Assembly: GCA_013396635.1 (NCBI GenBank)
Contig: WBMW01004848.1
Location: 32,990 to 96,989, forward strand
Source: Penelope pileata
Lineage: Eukaryota > Chordata > Aves > Galliformes > Cracidae
DNA length: 64,000 bases
Direction of reading: 5' to 3'
Made by a program: the position numbers and the translations under genes. This document shows positions 48,081-60,764 of this stretch, piece by piece (the first letter of the stretch is position 1; every line of letters begins with the position of its first letter). The notes beneath the pieces are model-generated. The model saw nothing but the letters and a program-made list of their open reading frames with translations, had not been told where the DNA came from and ran no database searches.

Positions 48081-51000
48081 ATACTGTTTATACAACATAA
48101 TTAGTGGAAAATATCCTTCATTGGACTAGATGTTGTCATGACCTAAATGGTTACCCACCTTGTGAGTTAGCAGGACACCGTAACAGACAAAGATAAAGAT
48201 GTATTATTTCCTGTATTTCTCTACTTTATTACGAGTTACTAAAATCACCACCACCGAGTATCCATGACGAATAAAGGAAATATATATGTATTGTGAAAAA
48301 TAACAGCAATAATTTACCAGTGTTCATGTGTACATATATGCATATATATATGTCTATAAAAGAAATATTACACATTACAACACACTTACCACTACTAAAG
48401 TAGCAAATACACTTGTAATTACTACTTAGTACGTGCATGTATATATGTATATTCAAAATATCAAGCACTATCAAACCAATTCCAGAAGTGAAGGCCAAAA
48501 TGACCCAAGAAATGTGTGAAGAGAGACCAATCCCTGAAGAGACTGATCTCAGAAGTGGGTCCAATAAAATAATGAAGTCTCACTTCAAAGATGGCCCACA
48601 TTATGAAGTTCAGTGCCAGCTGAATGTCCTGAACCGAAGTCCAATTTTCTTAGGAAATTCTGTAGGAGAGAGGCTCCACTTTGGACAGAAAACAAGTGAT
48701 TTTCACTTCACAGAGACCTAAGAGGTTGTAGGACACCATCTCTTAGAGCAGCCAACAGATGCTTATTTCTGTTTTTCATGTGAGACAAACAAAAGATGAT
48801 GATGTTTCGTATCCTCTCACAGAAAACTTTACTTTTTCCAGACTACTTTTTTTTCAGCTAAAGCAGCCAGTAGCAGTTGCTGATTCCTACTTTCTCAGGA
48901 TATTTTCCCCTCTTTCCAGACTATTTTCACATTTCTAGATGCATTGTAACTTGCTGTTACAATTCCTTGGTTTTTCTCCTATCAATTCTATCTTCAAAAT
49001 GCCTTTTTTTTGGAACTCATCTGCACTTCAAAGATGCTGGCTGTGCATCTTCAATGTTGTTTCTGGTTCCCAGGCCCAGTTCCCAGGCTAATAGTTTTCA
49101 GGCTTGCAGTTGTCTTCTTCTGTAGCTGTCAGAGCAGACATCTTAGCAGACATCTTCTGTCAGTATTCTTCCCATAGTAGCCAGGTCACTTTTATGGCTG
49201 CTCCCATCACTCCATTTCTTGGCCTTCAACCACTCTGAGATCACTAAGAATGAGACTACACCATATCTGATGTGTCTCTCTTGCCTCCTAAAGTGTGAGG
49301 TGGAGCAGGCATGTTCAAATAGGTCCAACGTCATTTTAACTTCTGAGGTTTGTTAGTTAAAACATGAATATATAGTACTGGTTTAGATAGAAGTGACACA
49401 CAGAGTGATTTGATACAAAAAAGAACAAATCACAGAGCAAATATCATTAAACTGGACCATGCCCATGTTTCAAGGTCTTGTAGCCAAGACCATAGCCATG
49501 ACCGGTCAGCTGAACGGCCTCCAAACAGTGTTTGATCTGAGGCTGTTTGGTAAAACACCTGCTGGTGAATAACGTTCACATCTTACTGATTTTTTCTTAT
49601 TTGTTAGCATAAAAGCAACCAGTAGTAGTTATTAACACACAAACACTTCCCTGTGAGGCTAGAAGACAGCCCAAGGCCCAACAACTTTGGATAAATTTAC
49701 CTGGTCCTGTCACTAAGCATTTAGGCACACCACACTTATTACATACAGTGTACTGGTTGTGTTGCAACTCAAACGTTAACCTTTTAGATCAAAATGGGAA
49801 TAAGATGTGCTGTGGTGGTAGATTAATATAGGCATTAGTGCCACAAAGCCAGAACCATCCATGTATTAAAACGGAAGCCATCCAGCTCTGTCCAGAGTCA
49901 TCATCACATTTGGACAATGAACACCGTGAATTAGAAACAATGGAATTTTAGTAAGCATATTTGGCTTAATGATATCATCTAAAACAGATTATGATCTACA
50001 CAGTTAGACGTGTTGTTTGGGACACATGTGCCCTACCTATCATCAGTACTCAGCAAACCATTACCATAGCATGTAGAATTAGGACCAGTGGAATTACAGC
50101 ATCTTTGAAAATCCCTAATATTAACATTCCAAGTAAGACTCTACAATGTGAAACTCCTAAACACAACTTTGCTTGTAATTACTGCTTCATTGTTACAGGT
50201 CCAGGAGATTTGCAGGTCAGAATGAAGACAAGCTATGGTAATCCCAGGTATCCTTCTGAAAAGTACACTTCAATCAAATACAGTTTGTTTGGCTTTATGA
50301 AATAAATGACACCTGTCTACATAATCTTTTAGTTTCTCCTGGAGTCAATGTTTGTAACTATACAGTTATTCAGTTATCAATTGTAACTCTCAGCATTGCT
50401 TTCAGGATATACAGCAAATTCAATAAACTATTCAGCTCCTTTTCCCCAAATAAATGCTTTTTGTTACACAATCACTCATCTTAAAATTTCTGTTCTCTCT
50501 TCTCCTCTTAGTAAATCAGGTAAAGCATTCATACCTGTAAAAAAGAACACTTAAGAGATGAGAGTGAGGTTCATAATCAGCTCAAAAGTTTTCTTCCCGT
50601 TTTGTGCTAACACTGTACTATATTCGACCAGTTTTGCATTATCTGAAAAGATTTTCACAGTACTGAAAAAAATACAACCATGGAATATAGATTCATTGAC
50701 CCTTCTGACTTGCAATTTTTTTATGTTGGGTATTTCACTTGCTCTGAAACCTCCGAAGTTTTTGGTAACTGACAAAGAAGGATGGATTCCTGGAGGCTAA
50801 CCTGTCACTCACTAAGAGGGAAAGATCACGCTCTGTGAAATTAATGGAACTTTTGCCTCTGGCTTCAGAGGACTGCACTGCTTCTCTCTTACCTACCGTT
50901 CATGAGACCACGTCTGAAAATACAGCAAGTAGACAAACTACCCAGAGATTGGCAGGCTTGTGAACACTATTTAAAACTGAAGTTCAGTTTGGCCAACCTC

Positions 51001-52009
51001 GGAACCTTGAAAACTGAGATACAGGTTAATTAATTGCTGGTCCTCGACACTGACAAGGATTGATTTCTGTGTGTGATTGTAGTGGCTTCTCATTGACTAG
51101 AAATACTAGTAATCCTCTCTGTCTTCACTAAAATGAACGCTACTGAAGACCTGGGAGGAATACATGCATGCCTGAAAGGAGACGCAAGGGGTAGGAAAGA
51201 GCAAGTGGCTAAAGAATGACCCTGAGCAAGTATAAACAACAGACTTAGCAGTCTTCTTACTTTTTCAAAGGACTCATTCTGCTATTTTGAAGCAGAATGT
51301 TTTCTTTCTTAGCTGAGAGAAAATGTAAGGAGAAGAAGAGAATGTGAATTTTAAGCACCACAGTGGGCATGACAATATTCCTGGACAATTTCAGGACAAT
51401 ACCCCTGATAGTACAATACTCTGAAAACCTTTGAGACTAAAAACTAAAGTCAGACAAATGAAAATAGACATGAGGTACTTCTATCCAATAAGGATGTTTA
51501 TTAAACATGGAAATAAAACGGACAGTAGTTCTTTGCCCACCATTTCAATCCTGTTGATACGGACAGGATACTTTTTTTCAAAAATCAAATCTAATGACAT
51601 AAATTCTTATTATGATGGAAGAGTTTTTGGAAAAATTCAAGTAAGTATTAAAATTTCTGGAGGAAATTATCTATAGAAAGAGCTGTCAGTTCACTATTAG
51701 CAGTCTATGGCCACATTAGCAACAGTATTTTGAACAGCTCATTACAGTTAATTACAACACAACACATTAAATTTCAAATGAAGTTTCTAACGACAAAGAG
51801 TAAAGAAACATCAAGAGCTCAATAAATTGACAAACTCTATCTTCTTTCTTGATATGTTATCATCACTGTGGCCTCGTGATGACATAAAATCGAGTGACTG
51901 TCATCATTTCTGTAGTATACCAAAAAATGCCACACAAGAATGAAATTGATAGTTCTGAATTGTTCAACAAACATTTGAACATTCAGGAAAAAATCTACAG
52001 CATGCAAGT
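48081..52009. other. Non-coding DNA, no gene seen
   Basis: AT-rich sequence. Frames of 94-111 codons occur (48,229-48,564 on -, 48,437-48,721 on + and 49,991-50,305 on +) with no domain or splice context that I can support. TA/TG-rich low-complexity stretches lie near 48,280-48,450. Confidence 0.65.
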
Positions 52010-53280
52010 CATCCCTGGTGTCCAAACCCAGCATGCACCAGGGGTGGCAGAGGGCTGTCTCTGTGTCCAACAGACAGCCTTGTGCATGGGCCACCCTCAG
52101 AGTGGCCTAACATTACAGGACACCACACTGCCCACTGTCTCCAGCCCTGTGAAAAGGGTCTCAGCATATCTCTTCTGCAAGTGGGAAGGGAGACCAGTGT
52201 GCCTTGTAGACTCCTCACACAGAGCCCCAGGCAAGTGGCCAGACCCTGGCAGAACCACAGCAATGGACCCTTGGGATGAAGAGGGGACTGGAACCCAGGA
52301 TGCACAAAAGGAGGCAGAGGGATTTCCCTGTGTTAAAGGACCCTTCTCCTTCCTAAGCAGAGCTGACAACTCTTTAAGCATACCTTTCATAGAGCAAAAG
52401 AGCTCTCCATCCTCAGATTTAAATAATGAAGCAGGTGAGGCAGGAAATCTGTATGCCTGAGCATGATCTACCTGTCAAGCTAAAATGTAACAAGGAAATG
52501 CACAGCCTTCTGAAGCAGGGACACGTGGCCTGCCACTGACTGCCCAGAGAAGCTTTGCAATGCCCTGGAAGTGTTCAAGACCAAGTTGGATGGGGCCCAA
52601 GACAGCCCTCATCTAATGGGTGGACACCCTGTCCACACCAGAGGGGTGCAATCTTTAAGGTTCCTTCCAAACCAAACCATTCCATGAATCTTTACATTGC
52701 CACAGCATAACCACTCCCAACCCAGCTGTATTTGGTCATGCACATAGGCTGCCACCAGAGTTGCCTCCTAAACAGAGTGGCCTCATAATGGTACAAGCCA
52801 CTTCACTGCTTACTGCCCCAAGACTGCTGAAAAGGGCTCTCAACCTGGTCTTTCTGCCAGCACGCCACGAGGGCAATGTGCCTTGTGGGCTCCTCACACA
52901 GCCACTGCTGCACGCAGTGAGGCCCTGGCAACAAGCCCAGCAGAGGGCCTTAGGGATGATGACGCGGGAAGAGCTCAGGATGCATGAGGGGAGGAAGAGG
53001 GCTGTCCCTGTGTCCAAGGGACAGTCTTTCTCTCTAGCAAGCAAAATGGCATGGGGGAGCAAGACCAAGGAAAGGAGCCCGCAGCCACGCCACTGACCCT
53101 CCATCTTTTCTGCAGCCAATAGCCCCTCTGCTCCAAATCCAGCTGTATTTAGCCACATGTATGGGCTGCCACTAGAGTGCCGCCTCCTAATTCAACAAGC
53201 CATCTCACTGCCCACTGTCCCACACTATACTGAAAAAAGCCAACAGCTCACTGAACTTCCAGGCCCCCTGACATGAAGGA
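52010..53280 (+). repeat. Degenerate tandem repeat, ~417-bp unit
   Basis: Matching landmarks recur in order. AGAGTGGCCT starts at 52,099 and 52,774, with a relative (AGAGTGCCGCCT) at 53,174. A CCAGCTGTATTT landmark is at 52,722 and 53,139, giving a 417-base period. GTGCCTTGT-GACTCCTCACACAG and its relative GTGCCTTGTGGGCTCCTCAC occur in two units. A GGATGCA...AGAGGG...CCCTGTGT block recurs near 52,030, 52,299 and 52,979. The first unit lacks about 130-150 bases, and a CR1 3' end sits between the first two. The open frames of 97-188 codons that cross it on both strands are GC-driven and not conserved in frame between units, so I do not call them genes. The repeat family is unknown to me. Confidence 0.75.
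52520..52692 (+). mobile_element. CR1 LINE 3' end inserted in tandem repeat
   Basis: CTGCCCAGAGAAGCTTTGCA, GAAGTGTTCAAGACCAAGTT and GGATGGGGCCCAAGACAGCC match the CR1 ORF2 end. They are followed by a diverged 3' UTR (AATCTTTAAGGTTCCTTCC) and a tail-like CCATTCCATGAATC. It is 5'-truncated, in + orientation and more diverged than the 19 kb copy. Its insertion explains much of the extra distance between the first and second repeat units. Confidence 0.82.
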
Positions 53281-55610
53281 CACTTAGGAGAAGGAACAGG
53301 AAAGAGCTTCTGCCCACTTCTCAATGGTGCAACAAGGTCGTTCGTTGCACTATTTTATGTTCTGTATTTATGTATGAACATACTACATGCACTGCTTTGC
53401 ACAAATCAGAAGTAGGTCCAGAAAAGCAATAGAAGCCATGCCTTTGACAGGTGAGTGATCACCAGAGCACGCATGAACAACAGCATGGTGAATCACTGGG
53501 TACTGAGCTAACAGAAAATGGGGTGGAGCCCATGGAGTTGGATACACCAGAAGAATCAGACGGAAGTGGATGAAAAAGTAACCATTTAGAAATATGCAAA
53601 CTCAGTAATGTAAGTAAACAGAATAGTCTCTTTCAAAAACTAGTAAAAATTTTTACATTTAGGGTCTAAGTCTGCTACTCCAACAATTAATGCCAGGANC
53701 ACCATCCTACTGAGTCTCTTGCAGCTTCTGACATCAAGACCGATGGAACTTGGGAGAAGGGCATGGAGCAGCTTGCTGCACATTGTCACATTGCTGTGAC
53801 AGTGTGCACAGCCTGCAGGTAGTGAAGACCACGGTCAAAAGGAAAAGCAGATCAAGAAGACAGACAATGGTGAGGAAACACTTGGCACAGAAGTCACCAC
53901 TGGTGCTCGTGCAAAGGAGTAAGTGGAACTCATAGAAGTGGACTTGCCAAACACTAGTACTGAACCCATTCATAAGGCTGATCCCAGAAGAGGAGCCAGA
54001 GTTGGCACAGGTACTACCAGTCAGACAGAGACAAACCCATGGAGTCAGATGCACCTCCAGCAAAGCTGGCACAGCACTGTCGCGCAATGTCTGGGATTTC
54101 CTTGACAAGGCAGCAACAATGTCTAAAGAGAATTGGGGTGCCTCAACTACCACTCTTTGGGCCCCTCTCCATGAAAATGTCTTGGCAATGTACCAACACA
54201 AAACTAAGATGTGGTGAGGCACACTGACAATCCCACTGGTGGGAAAGGGAGCAATTAGCACAGCCTGCATGCATATGACAGAAATCAAGAAAAAACTGCT
54301 GAGTTTCATGCATTATGTGAGCCTTCCTTTCTCATCCACCAGCCCCGGCCCTGGAGCTTGAAAAGGGACAATGAGTCTTGCACTGAGCCCTGAGAAAGAA
54401 ATCAGGAACGAGCCTGGCTTCCTTTCTGCTAATGTCACAACACTTTTGAAGAAACTAAAAGGAACCCAAGAACCATGTTCTGTAACCCACAAGGAGCTCT
54501 GTGCTGTGACAGCATGCATTGCCTGCAGGCATTGAACCCCATGTATCTGCACACTGTTGCGCCAACAGGCTGCTGCAGTTGAAGGTGAGAGATGGGTGCC
54601 TAAAAAGGACATTAAAATTGTTTTGAGGTTCCATGCCATTTTTCAGAAGTAGACAGCTCTGATCAGCACAGGCATGCTAGCCTCCCTGGCTGCCAGGTCC
54701 CTTGTGGAACAACCTCCCTCAGCCCATGCAGTCAGACATGCAGCTTTCCCTTCCATCCACCCTCCATGCCAAAACCCCCTACTACCTTCCGGCCACCTCT
54801 CTCTCCCATAGCCCCAACAGCAAAGGTTTACCCTTGCACTGCTCTCTGCTTTTGAAGGACAAACTTTCTCACATTTGCCGTTTCTTGCTTTGTCAGGAGA
54901 GAGAAAAATCTCTTCCATTTTATTTGAGGAATCAGGTGCTTGAATCAGAGCCTCCAGGGAGGATTCCCAGCAGAAGAACCTCTGACACTTCCAGGACTTC
55001 AGCTGCAGAATAGAGGAGCACCTTTGGTCTTCTCTGAGCAGACACTCAGGGTGAAGATTCTCAGCCCACCAGTGTAATTCAGTCCTTCCAGGCTTCTCCT
55101 AAGACAAAGACGCAAAGGGGAATTCAAGGAATTTGTCTTTCTCCGTGTCACAGATATTCTTTCTGTATGCTTTCATGTTGTGAAGAATCAGCAGGGTTTT
55201 GGTAGCAGGGGTGGCATCTGCAGAAGGCCAGGGACTGCCAGTCACAGCTGATTCCAGTCACTCCACCTATGGACAAAATGGTCACATCGTCCTACTTAGC
55301 TGAAGCCCTGAAGGGAGCACCAGCAGCCCCTGCAAAACCACGTTTAAGAAATGGCAGCAGTCTGTAGAGATACAAGAGACTGGAGAGGAGTCAGATGAGC
55401 AGATGACAGAGAAATGCTGACTGCGAGGCACAGTGTGTTAGTTTTGTTGGAGAGCCAGCAGGAACCAGCTGAGACCAGCTGTGGGAGCCCCCACCTCACC
55501 CTGCTACATGTTTGCCTTGTGCGGCTGGGCGTGGTTTGCTCTCACCAAAGCTCGTTTTTCATTCTGGGCCACTGGAAATGTCATGAAAAGCATTAGGGTT
55601 CATAGTTCAT
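53281..55610. other. GC-richer non-coding segment of unknown origin
   Basis: GC content and CA/TG-rich composition are above those of the neighbours, so open frames are longer (191 codons on - at 53,734-54,309; 108 on - at 54,313-54,639; 103 on + at 54,702-55,013). GCTGTGACAGTGTGCACAGC with CTGCAGGTAGTGAA near 53,795 recurs, about 80% identical, near 54,504, a spacing of about 709 bases. CCCATGGAGTTGGATACACC at 53,529 resembles CCCATGGAGTCAGATGCACC at 54,036. On + the latter words read as short acidic peptides (PMELDTPEESDGSG, PMESDAPPA) interrupted by stops. I recognise no protein family. It may be an old repeat or a decayed processed gene. One undetermined base lies at 53,699. Confidence 0.5.
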
Positions 55611-55920
55611 AATCCATACCGCTAGGCTATATCTACCTACAGCCAGAGTGTTGACCTGTGAGAAATAAACTTTGGTAATGTGCAGAAATCAAATCAAGCA
55701 AGCACAATGCAATTGAACCGTGGTGGGTCTGAAAAGACATTTTTGTCAGACATCTCCCAGTCTGGAGGTGAAATACAACCTATTACTACATATCTACAAA
55801 CTAAGGAAAGCTAAATACTAACAAACAGAATTGAAGAGTCCATGAGATATCAGAAGTTTTCTGAAATCACATGGAAGCTTTACACAAAATAGACACTTCT
55901 GCCTATTGTGTTGGTACTGC

Positions 55921-55986
55921 AATGAAAATGTGTCTTTTTTACTTCCAAATGAAAATGCGTCTTTTTTCCTTCCAAATGAAAATGCA
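55921..55986 (+). repeat. 27-bp minisatellite, about 2.4 copies
   Basis: AATGAAAATGTGTCTTTTTT plus ACTTCCA is followed at once by a second 27-base copy with two differences, then the first part of a third copy. Since 27 is a multiple of three, the repeat keeps frame in a 146-codon - strand open frame and shows there as a 9-residue FSFGRKKDA-like repeat. Confidence 0.95.
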
Positions 55987-58900
55987 TGTGGGCAGTGCAG
56001 AATTAATATGTGTTGTACACTAGCTTTGTCTTGTTTTACAGTACCTGTAGAAATAAGTATGTAGACATTTGCTAAAAGTACATATTTTCTCTGGATGATT
56101 TCTATACCTGTAGGAGCTAGATAACAAAACAATAACAAAAAATCAAGAACTGTCTTGTAACAGCTGATTACCATACATTGCATTAATGCAATTATTAGAT
56201 GCTTCCTAAGGTGAGAATTGTTTAGAAAGGCATTCTGTATTGACAGCTTCAACCACATTTGTCAATGAATCAATCTACTGAAGGCCACACCTTGTAATTT
56301 CTCTGGCAGAAGGAATAGAAGGCATGAGTCATTGCTAATTTTCTGTAGGTAATTTTCATAATACCAAAAGTACCAAAAAATAAATACTTTTCTTAATCTA
56401 AAACTGTCCTTGAAAATGATGTTTGTTGAAGATGATGAAGCAAAAATGTCAGCTACATGGTTGAACAAGTGGACTGAGACTGTTCAGACTCCCTTTCAAT
56501 AATTCCAGAGACAGCAACAGCAGCAGCCAACTCAAGCATGACATGTCCAGCAATACTGAGCTCACTCACCTATGCATCATTTACATCAATTTCAGGAAAG
56601 ATTGATGTGTATGAGAAACAGTAGAGTTCTAGTCACAGGAAAGAACAGGAAAGTTGTTAATTTACAGTACTTTTCAAAAGCACTACCAAGTAATGTTTGG
56701 ATCTTTTTCAGTTGCCAATAAATACTTGCCATTGTGTGGTACTTGCTCATTGCAGATTTATGCTGTACGCAGCTTTCCACGGAACGCACTGTGCATCAGG
56801 AAAGAAAGACAGTTTCAGGCTTGACTCTTTATATGTGTATCTGAGCTATGTCTACCACCTATCAGAGGATCTGCTCTTAAGTTTTCTTGAATGTAGATTT
56901 TTTTTCCATGAGCAATTGATTAACTAGCTACCTGTCTCCTTGGTGTGCAGCATTATAGCAGCAGTGTGTATAAATGCACATCAGTATTCCTGGATTAGTA
57001 AAAGATTACAGGATTATAGAAAGATTACAGATAGATTACAAGGATGCATCAGAGGCTATAAGAAACTAACAAATGGTTACTGCCACCTTGGTCAACCCAC
57101 TACCACAGTGAAGGTTCCCCACAGCACGTAATGCTGCAGATGAAGTGTTAGCATTGTGGTGGCCAGAAATATGTACTGAAATGAGTGATGTTGTATTTAA
57201 TCATATTGAATCATATTGTTTTCCTTCCTGTGATTTTAATCTGCACAGTCCCACAAAACCAAGTTGGCCTCTGTAATTTTCCAAATTCCCTAGAAGACGT
57301 GAAGTCACTTGTAAGTAGATACAAGGAATAGCATTGTACATGCCAGGCACTTCTGTTCTCATTGACAAGAAACACTGACCGCATTGTTTCCAGCAATTGC
57401 ACCAGGTGAAACCATCGGTACATGGTTGAAAAATTGTTTAGTAAGGCTGAGCATTGTTAAGAAATAGATTAAATAAGTGTAAGTAAGGGATAGAGAAGGT
57501 AATTTTTCCCTTGTCTTTTCTTCCAAAACCAAACTTTATTGAGGCAAAAATGGATTTTTAAAAATAAAAACATATTCACATAGATATGTGTATTTGCATT
57601 TATGTGGAAGCATTTCTACTTGTAAATATATGTATTTATATGTGTGCTTGTATATATGTGTACTTTTATATAAGTAAATCATTATTTGGTTATCGAGACA
57701 ATTGTCTAAGTAATATTTAAAAGCCACAATCTTATTTTTATAATCCATTTCAGTTTTCCAGTGTTTGGAAGTATTCTGTGGGAAAATGTCTCAATAGAAC
57801 TAAATTCATTATCTATTATGGAGATGAAGAAGTAACAACTTAGATATACTAAGCAAACATAGTGATGTAGATAATTAAAATAGTCTCATTTGAAATACAG
57901 TCAACGTTTTTAACCTTAGTGTCCAAGCCATCTATTAATGGGAAAGCACTTTGAACTTGGCTATACATAAAATATATACGCACAAGCACAGATACGGTGT
58001 CTTATATGATAGTTTTATTATGTCTGTGATCATTGGAAAATGTAGGATATTTTGTTTAAATCATTCTTTGTGTGAGCCTTATGTAGTCCCACTGCTAATA
58101 ACATTTAGTCAGTAAGCTTGCTTTTTCATGCAACTTTTTGAACACTTATTTCTGCCTGGAAGCATGAAAATGTTACTTTAGACTTTTAATGGCATCAGTG
58201 TTTAGGAATTTAGTTTTACCAAATATGTTTCTCTCATCCTTTCCTTTGTCTTACACTTTTCTCTCATTAAATCATTGTCATTAACATGCATATTATGTTT
58301 AATATGTTTACATAGGGATTTTAAGAAAAGAAATTATGTGCATGTCAGTCTACATCACTGTTATCGCTGTCATGCAATGGTGTTAACATCTGGCTTATCA
58401 GTGATAGAGTTCCCAGAGGAAAAGAAACTCAAAAAGCAAGGAACAAAAAAAGATGATCTTTCATTTATTTTTTTCTTAATTTATGTAACATACTTAGGCG
58501 TGTTGTCTATCCATAATCTCCATCATCCAACCATAAGAATCACCACACCCATAAGAAACAGATTGTACTTCAGAGTTAATACATTCATATCTTCAGAGGA
58601 CAAGGCAGATTTTGATGCTGACTGAATATTGAAGGATAAACAATACCTTGCTTTGCTGTGATATCATCTTTTGTTAGTAACATGACTGAGTTCTTTGTAT
58701 AGTCGTCCTGCCATTATGCATTGGCTCAGTTGTGTTGAATGTTTGAGGTTAGACTCTAGCCTGAAAAATAACAAAATCAGTATTTCTCTGGACTTTTGTC
58801 TCGCTGTTAGTGTGCCAAATGACATTATGAACATGTGTTGTTTGTTAAAGATTCTTGTTTTCCATAGCAGTTGTGTAGGCATTTTCTAAACTCCGCTTAC

Positions 58901-60475
58901 TTTGAGGAGCCTTTAAGAGATGGCTGTGCCTATCAGCATACAGCACCTATTGCCATATGAGCAGGCTGGAGAATGCAGCTTTGTTTTTGGACAAACGAGG
59001 TTTAAAAATGATCTTTTCTTGTGCACTGGAATTCAAACTCTTTTGTCTTGAAATGTCATTTTTTAATAAATCAATAAGTGCGATGCTTTGCTCAGTTTTG
59101 GAAGGGAAGAAAGATTATGATGAAAGCAGGAACAATGTCAGTCTGGATGGTGCATAACTTGTGGCAGTGTCACAAAATATATAGTGTGCAGGACCAGGTG
59201 CGAATCATTGAAAATCTGAAGAGAAGTTTTCCCTCCTGTGGAGCATCCTAGTGGGAAATTTGTCTTCCTTGGTGATTTGCTGACTAGAAAGTTGATGTTA
59301 GACATCTAAGTTCAGCTTTTCATTTTGCCTGGTTGAAAGCAGATATTTTTCAACTTGATGCCCACTCAAGCCTGAGAAGTAACTTTGCATCCCATAGTTC
59401 CTTACTAACACTGGCAAACTTTGTAAAAGAGAAGGGAGAAACTTCCTAAGTGGAGAAATGTTTCTCAAGACAACAGAGGGTACAATGAAGAAGGCCTTAT
59501 TTCTCCGGCAAACACTTGAATCACTGAACCAGTTCTGATATGGCTGAGATGCTGACTTCACTATAGCATGAGGATAGCACCTGAAATGGAAGGAGTTTAC
59601 ACCTGTGTAAACATAGCATGCGAAACAAAAGCAAAGAAACAAAAGAAGGCAACACATTGCTTTCAAACAGAAACAATAGAAAGCAACTGTATGCTATTTT
59701 TCCACGCTGGAATCATTCTTGAAGTGATAAAATTTATCGATTGAAAATAGAAGCATTTGGGCATTACTAAAAAAAGCAGTATTTTACTTCTTTATTACTG
59801 GCAAATGTTTTAGAGGTTCTTGAACTGGAAAAGGAGTTGGTGGAGAATTTTTTGACATTGTTTGACTATTTTTTTTATTTGAGGGCATGCAGAGGGGAGG
59901 AGATCCAACTGGCAATTAGTAGAAACTTCCAGCCTAGTGTGAGCTCATTATATCTTCTGACTCTGTAATACAGGAAAGTGTAGTGTTGAGGAAGGATTTG
60001 AGAGCTAATCAACCTGCCAGATGAAATAGGTGTACTGTTTGTTTCTCCCTAGATATGTTCTATCTACTTTTTCATTCCCTCTTCTGTTAGACTCATTAGC
60101 CTTTTTTTCAGCAAGTCTTCTGCTTTTCATATTCTTTTGCATTCTAATTACACTAGGACTAGAAACTTCAATATTTATTTATTGCACCTCTACCATACCT
60201 ACATTTCCCTTGCATTTAACCCTGTGTTTGCATTCCTGTTTAATTTCTATACTTATGTCTATTGCTAACTTTTCACTATTCTTTCTGTAAAAATGCTCCA
60301 TTAAGAGCTGCCGTATTACTCTGTGTGGGAAGTTGGAGGAATTGTACAATACCAGATAATACAACAGTTTTAATTATAGTTTTTGGACATTTATCGTTTA
60401 TGCTTGAAATACTGCCCACATGACTTAGTCTTCCTAATCTTCCCTTTGTATCTTTCAGGTACAAATGACCAAATA

Positions 60476-60489
60476 AAAAAAAAAAAAAA
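60476..60489 (+). repeat. Poly-A tract
   Basis: A run of about fourteen A following CCAAATAA. Confidence 0.9.
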
Positions 60490-60723
60490 GTCAGCTTCTT
60501 GCTGTAATATTGTTTGGATCCAAGACCAACCACAGCTCCTTTCTCTAATAAATCTTGGCTGTTCTGATCGTGGTAGTTAAAGACATGGATTTTTCTTCAG
60601 CAATAGTTTTGTCTTTTAGTTACAGCGTTTCTTTTTCCAAATTCCAGCAACTGATCATGCTCTTTCTTCATGTTTGTTACTCACTTAGTTTGTCGTATAG
60701 TATCCTTTTCTAGCCTCCAAAGC

Positions 60724-60764
60724 AAAAAACAAACAAACAAACAAAACCAATCTACCAAACAAAC
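60724..60764 (+). repeat. (CAAA)n microsatellite
   Basis: AAAAAACAAACAAACAAACA is followed by a looser stretch with further CAAACAAAC. Confidence 0.93.

Noticed and set aside
48121..48142. TTGGACTAGATG word as a second CR1 tail
   Set aside because: Only about 12 bases match and the sequence on both sides is unlike CR1.
50180..50230. TTACAGGTCC and TTGCAGGTCAG as splice acceptors of an exon
   Set aside because: The downstream frame shows no protein family, and such acceptor-like words are common in AT-rich DNA.
51894..52460. 188-codon + strand open frame
   Set aside because: It starts in ordinary AT-rich sequence and runs into the tandem repeat; the next repeat unit does not keep a matching uninterrupted frame.
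53734..54309. 191-codon - strand open frame, the longest in the window
   Set aside because: It lies in a GC-richer segment with frames open on both strands, has no recognised domain, and has a repeat-like composition rather than coding character.
58275..58625. 116-codon + strand frame with a CYRCH motif, considered as a zinc-binding fragment
   Set aside because: No paired second metal-binding motif and no surrounding domain; chance frame.
60030..60290. Highly hydrophobic 86-codon + strand frame
   Set aside because: T- and C-rich sequence gives Leu/Phe/Ser codons by default; no start context or conserved feature.
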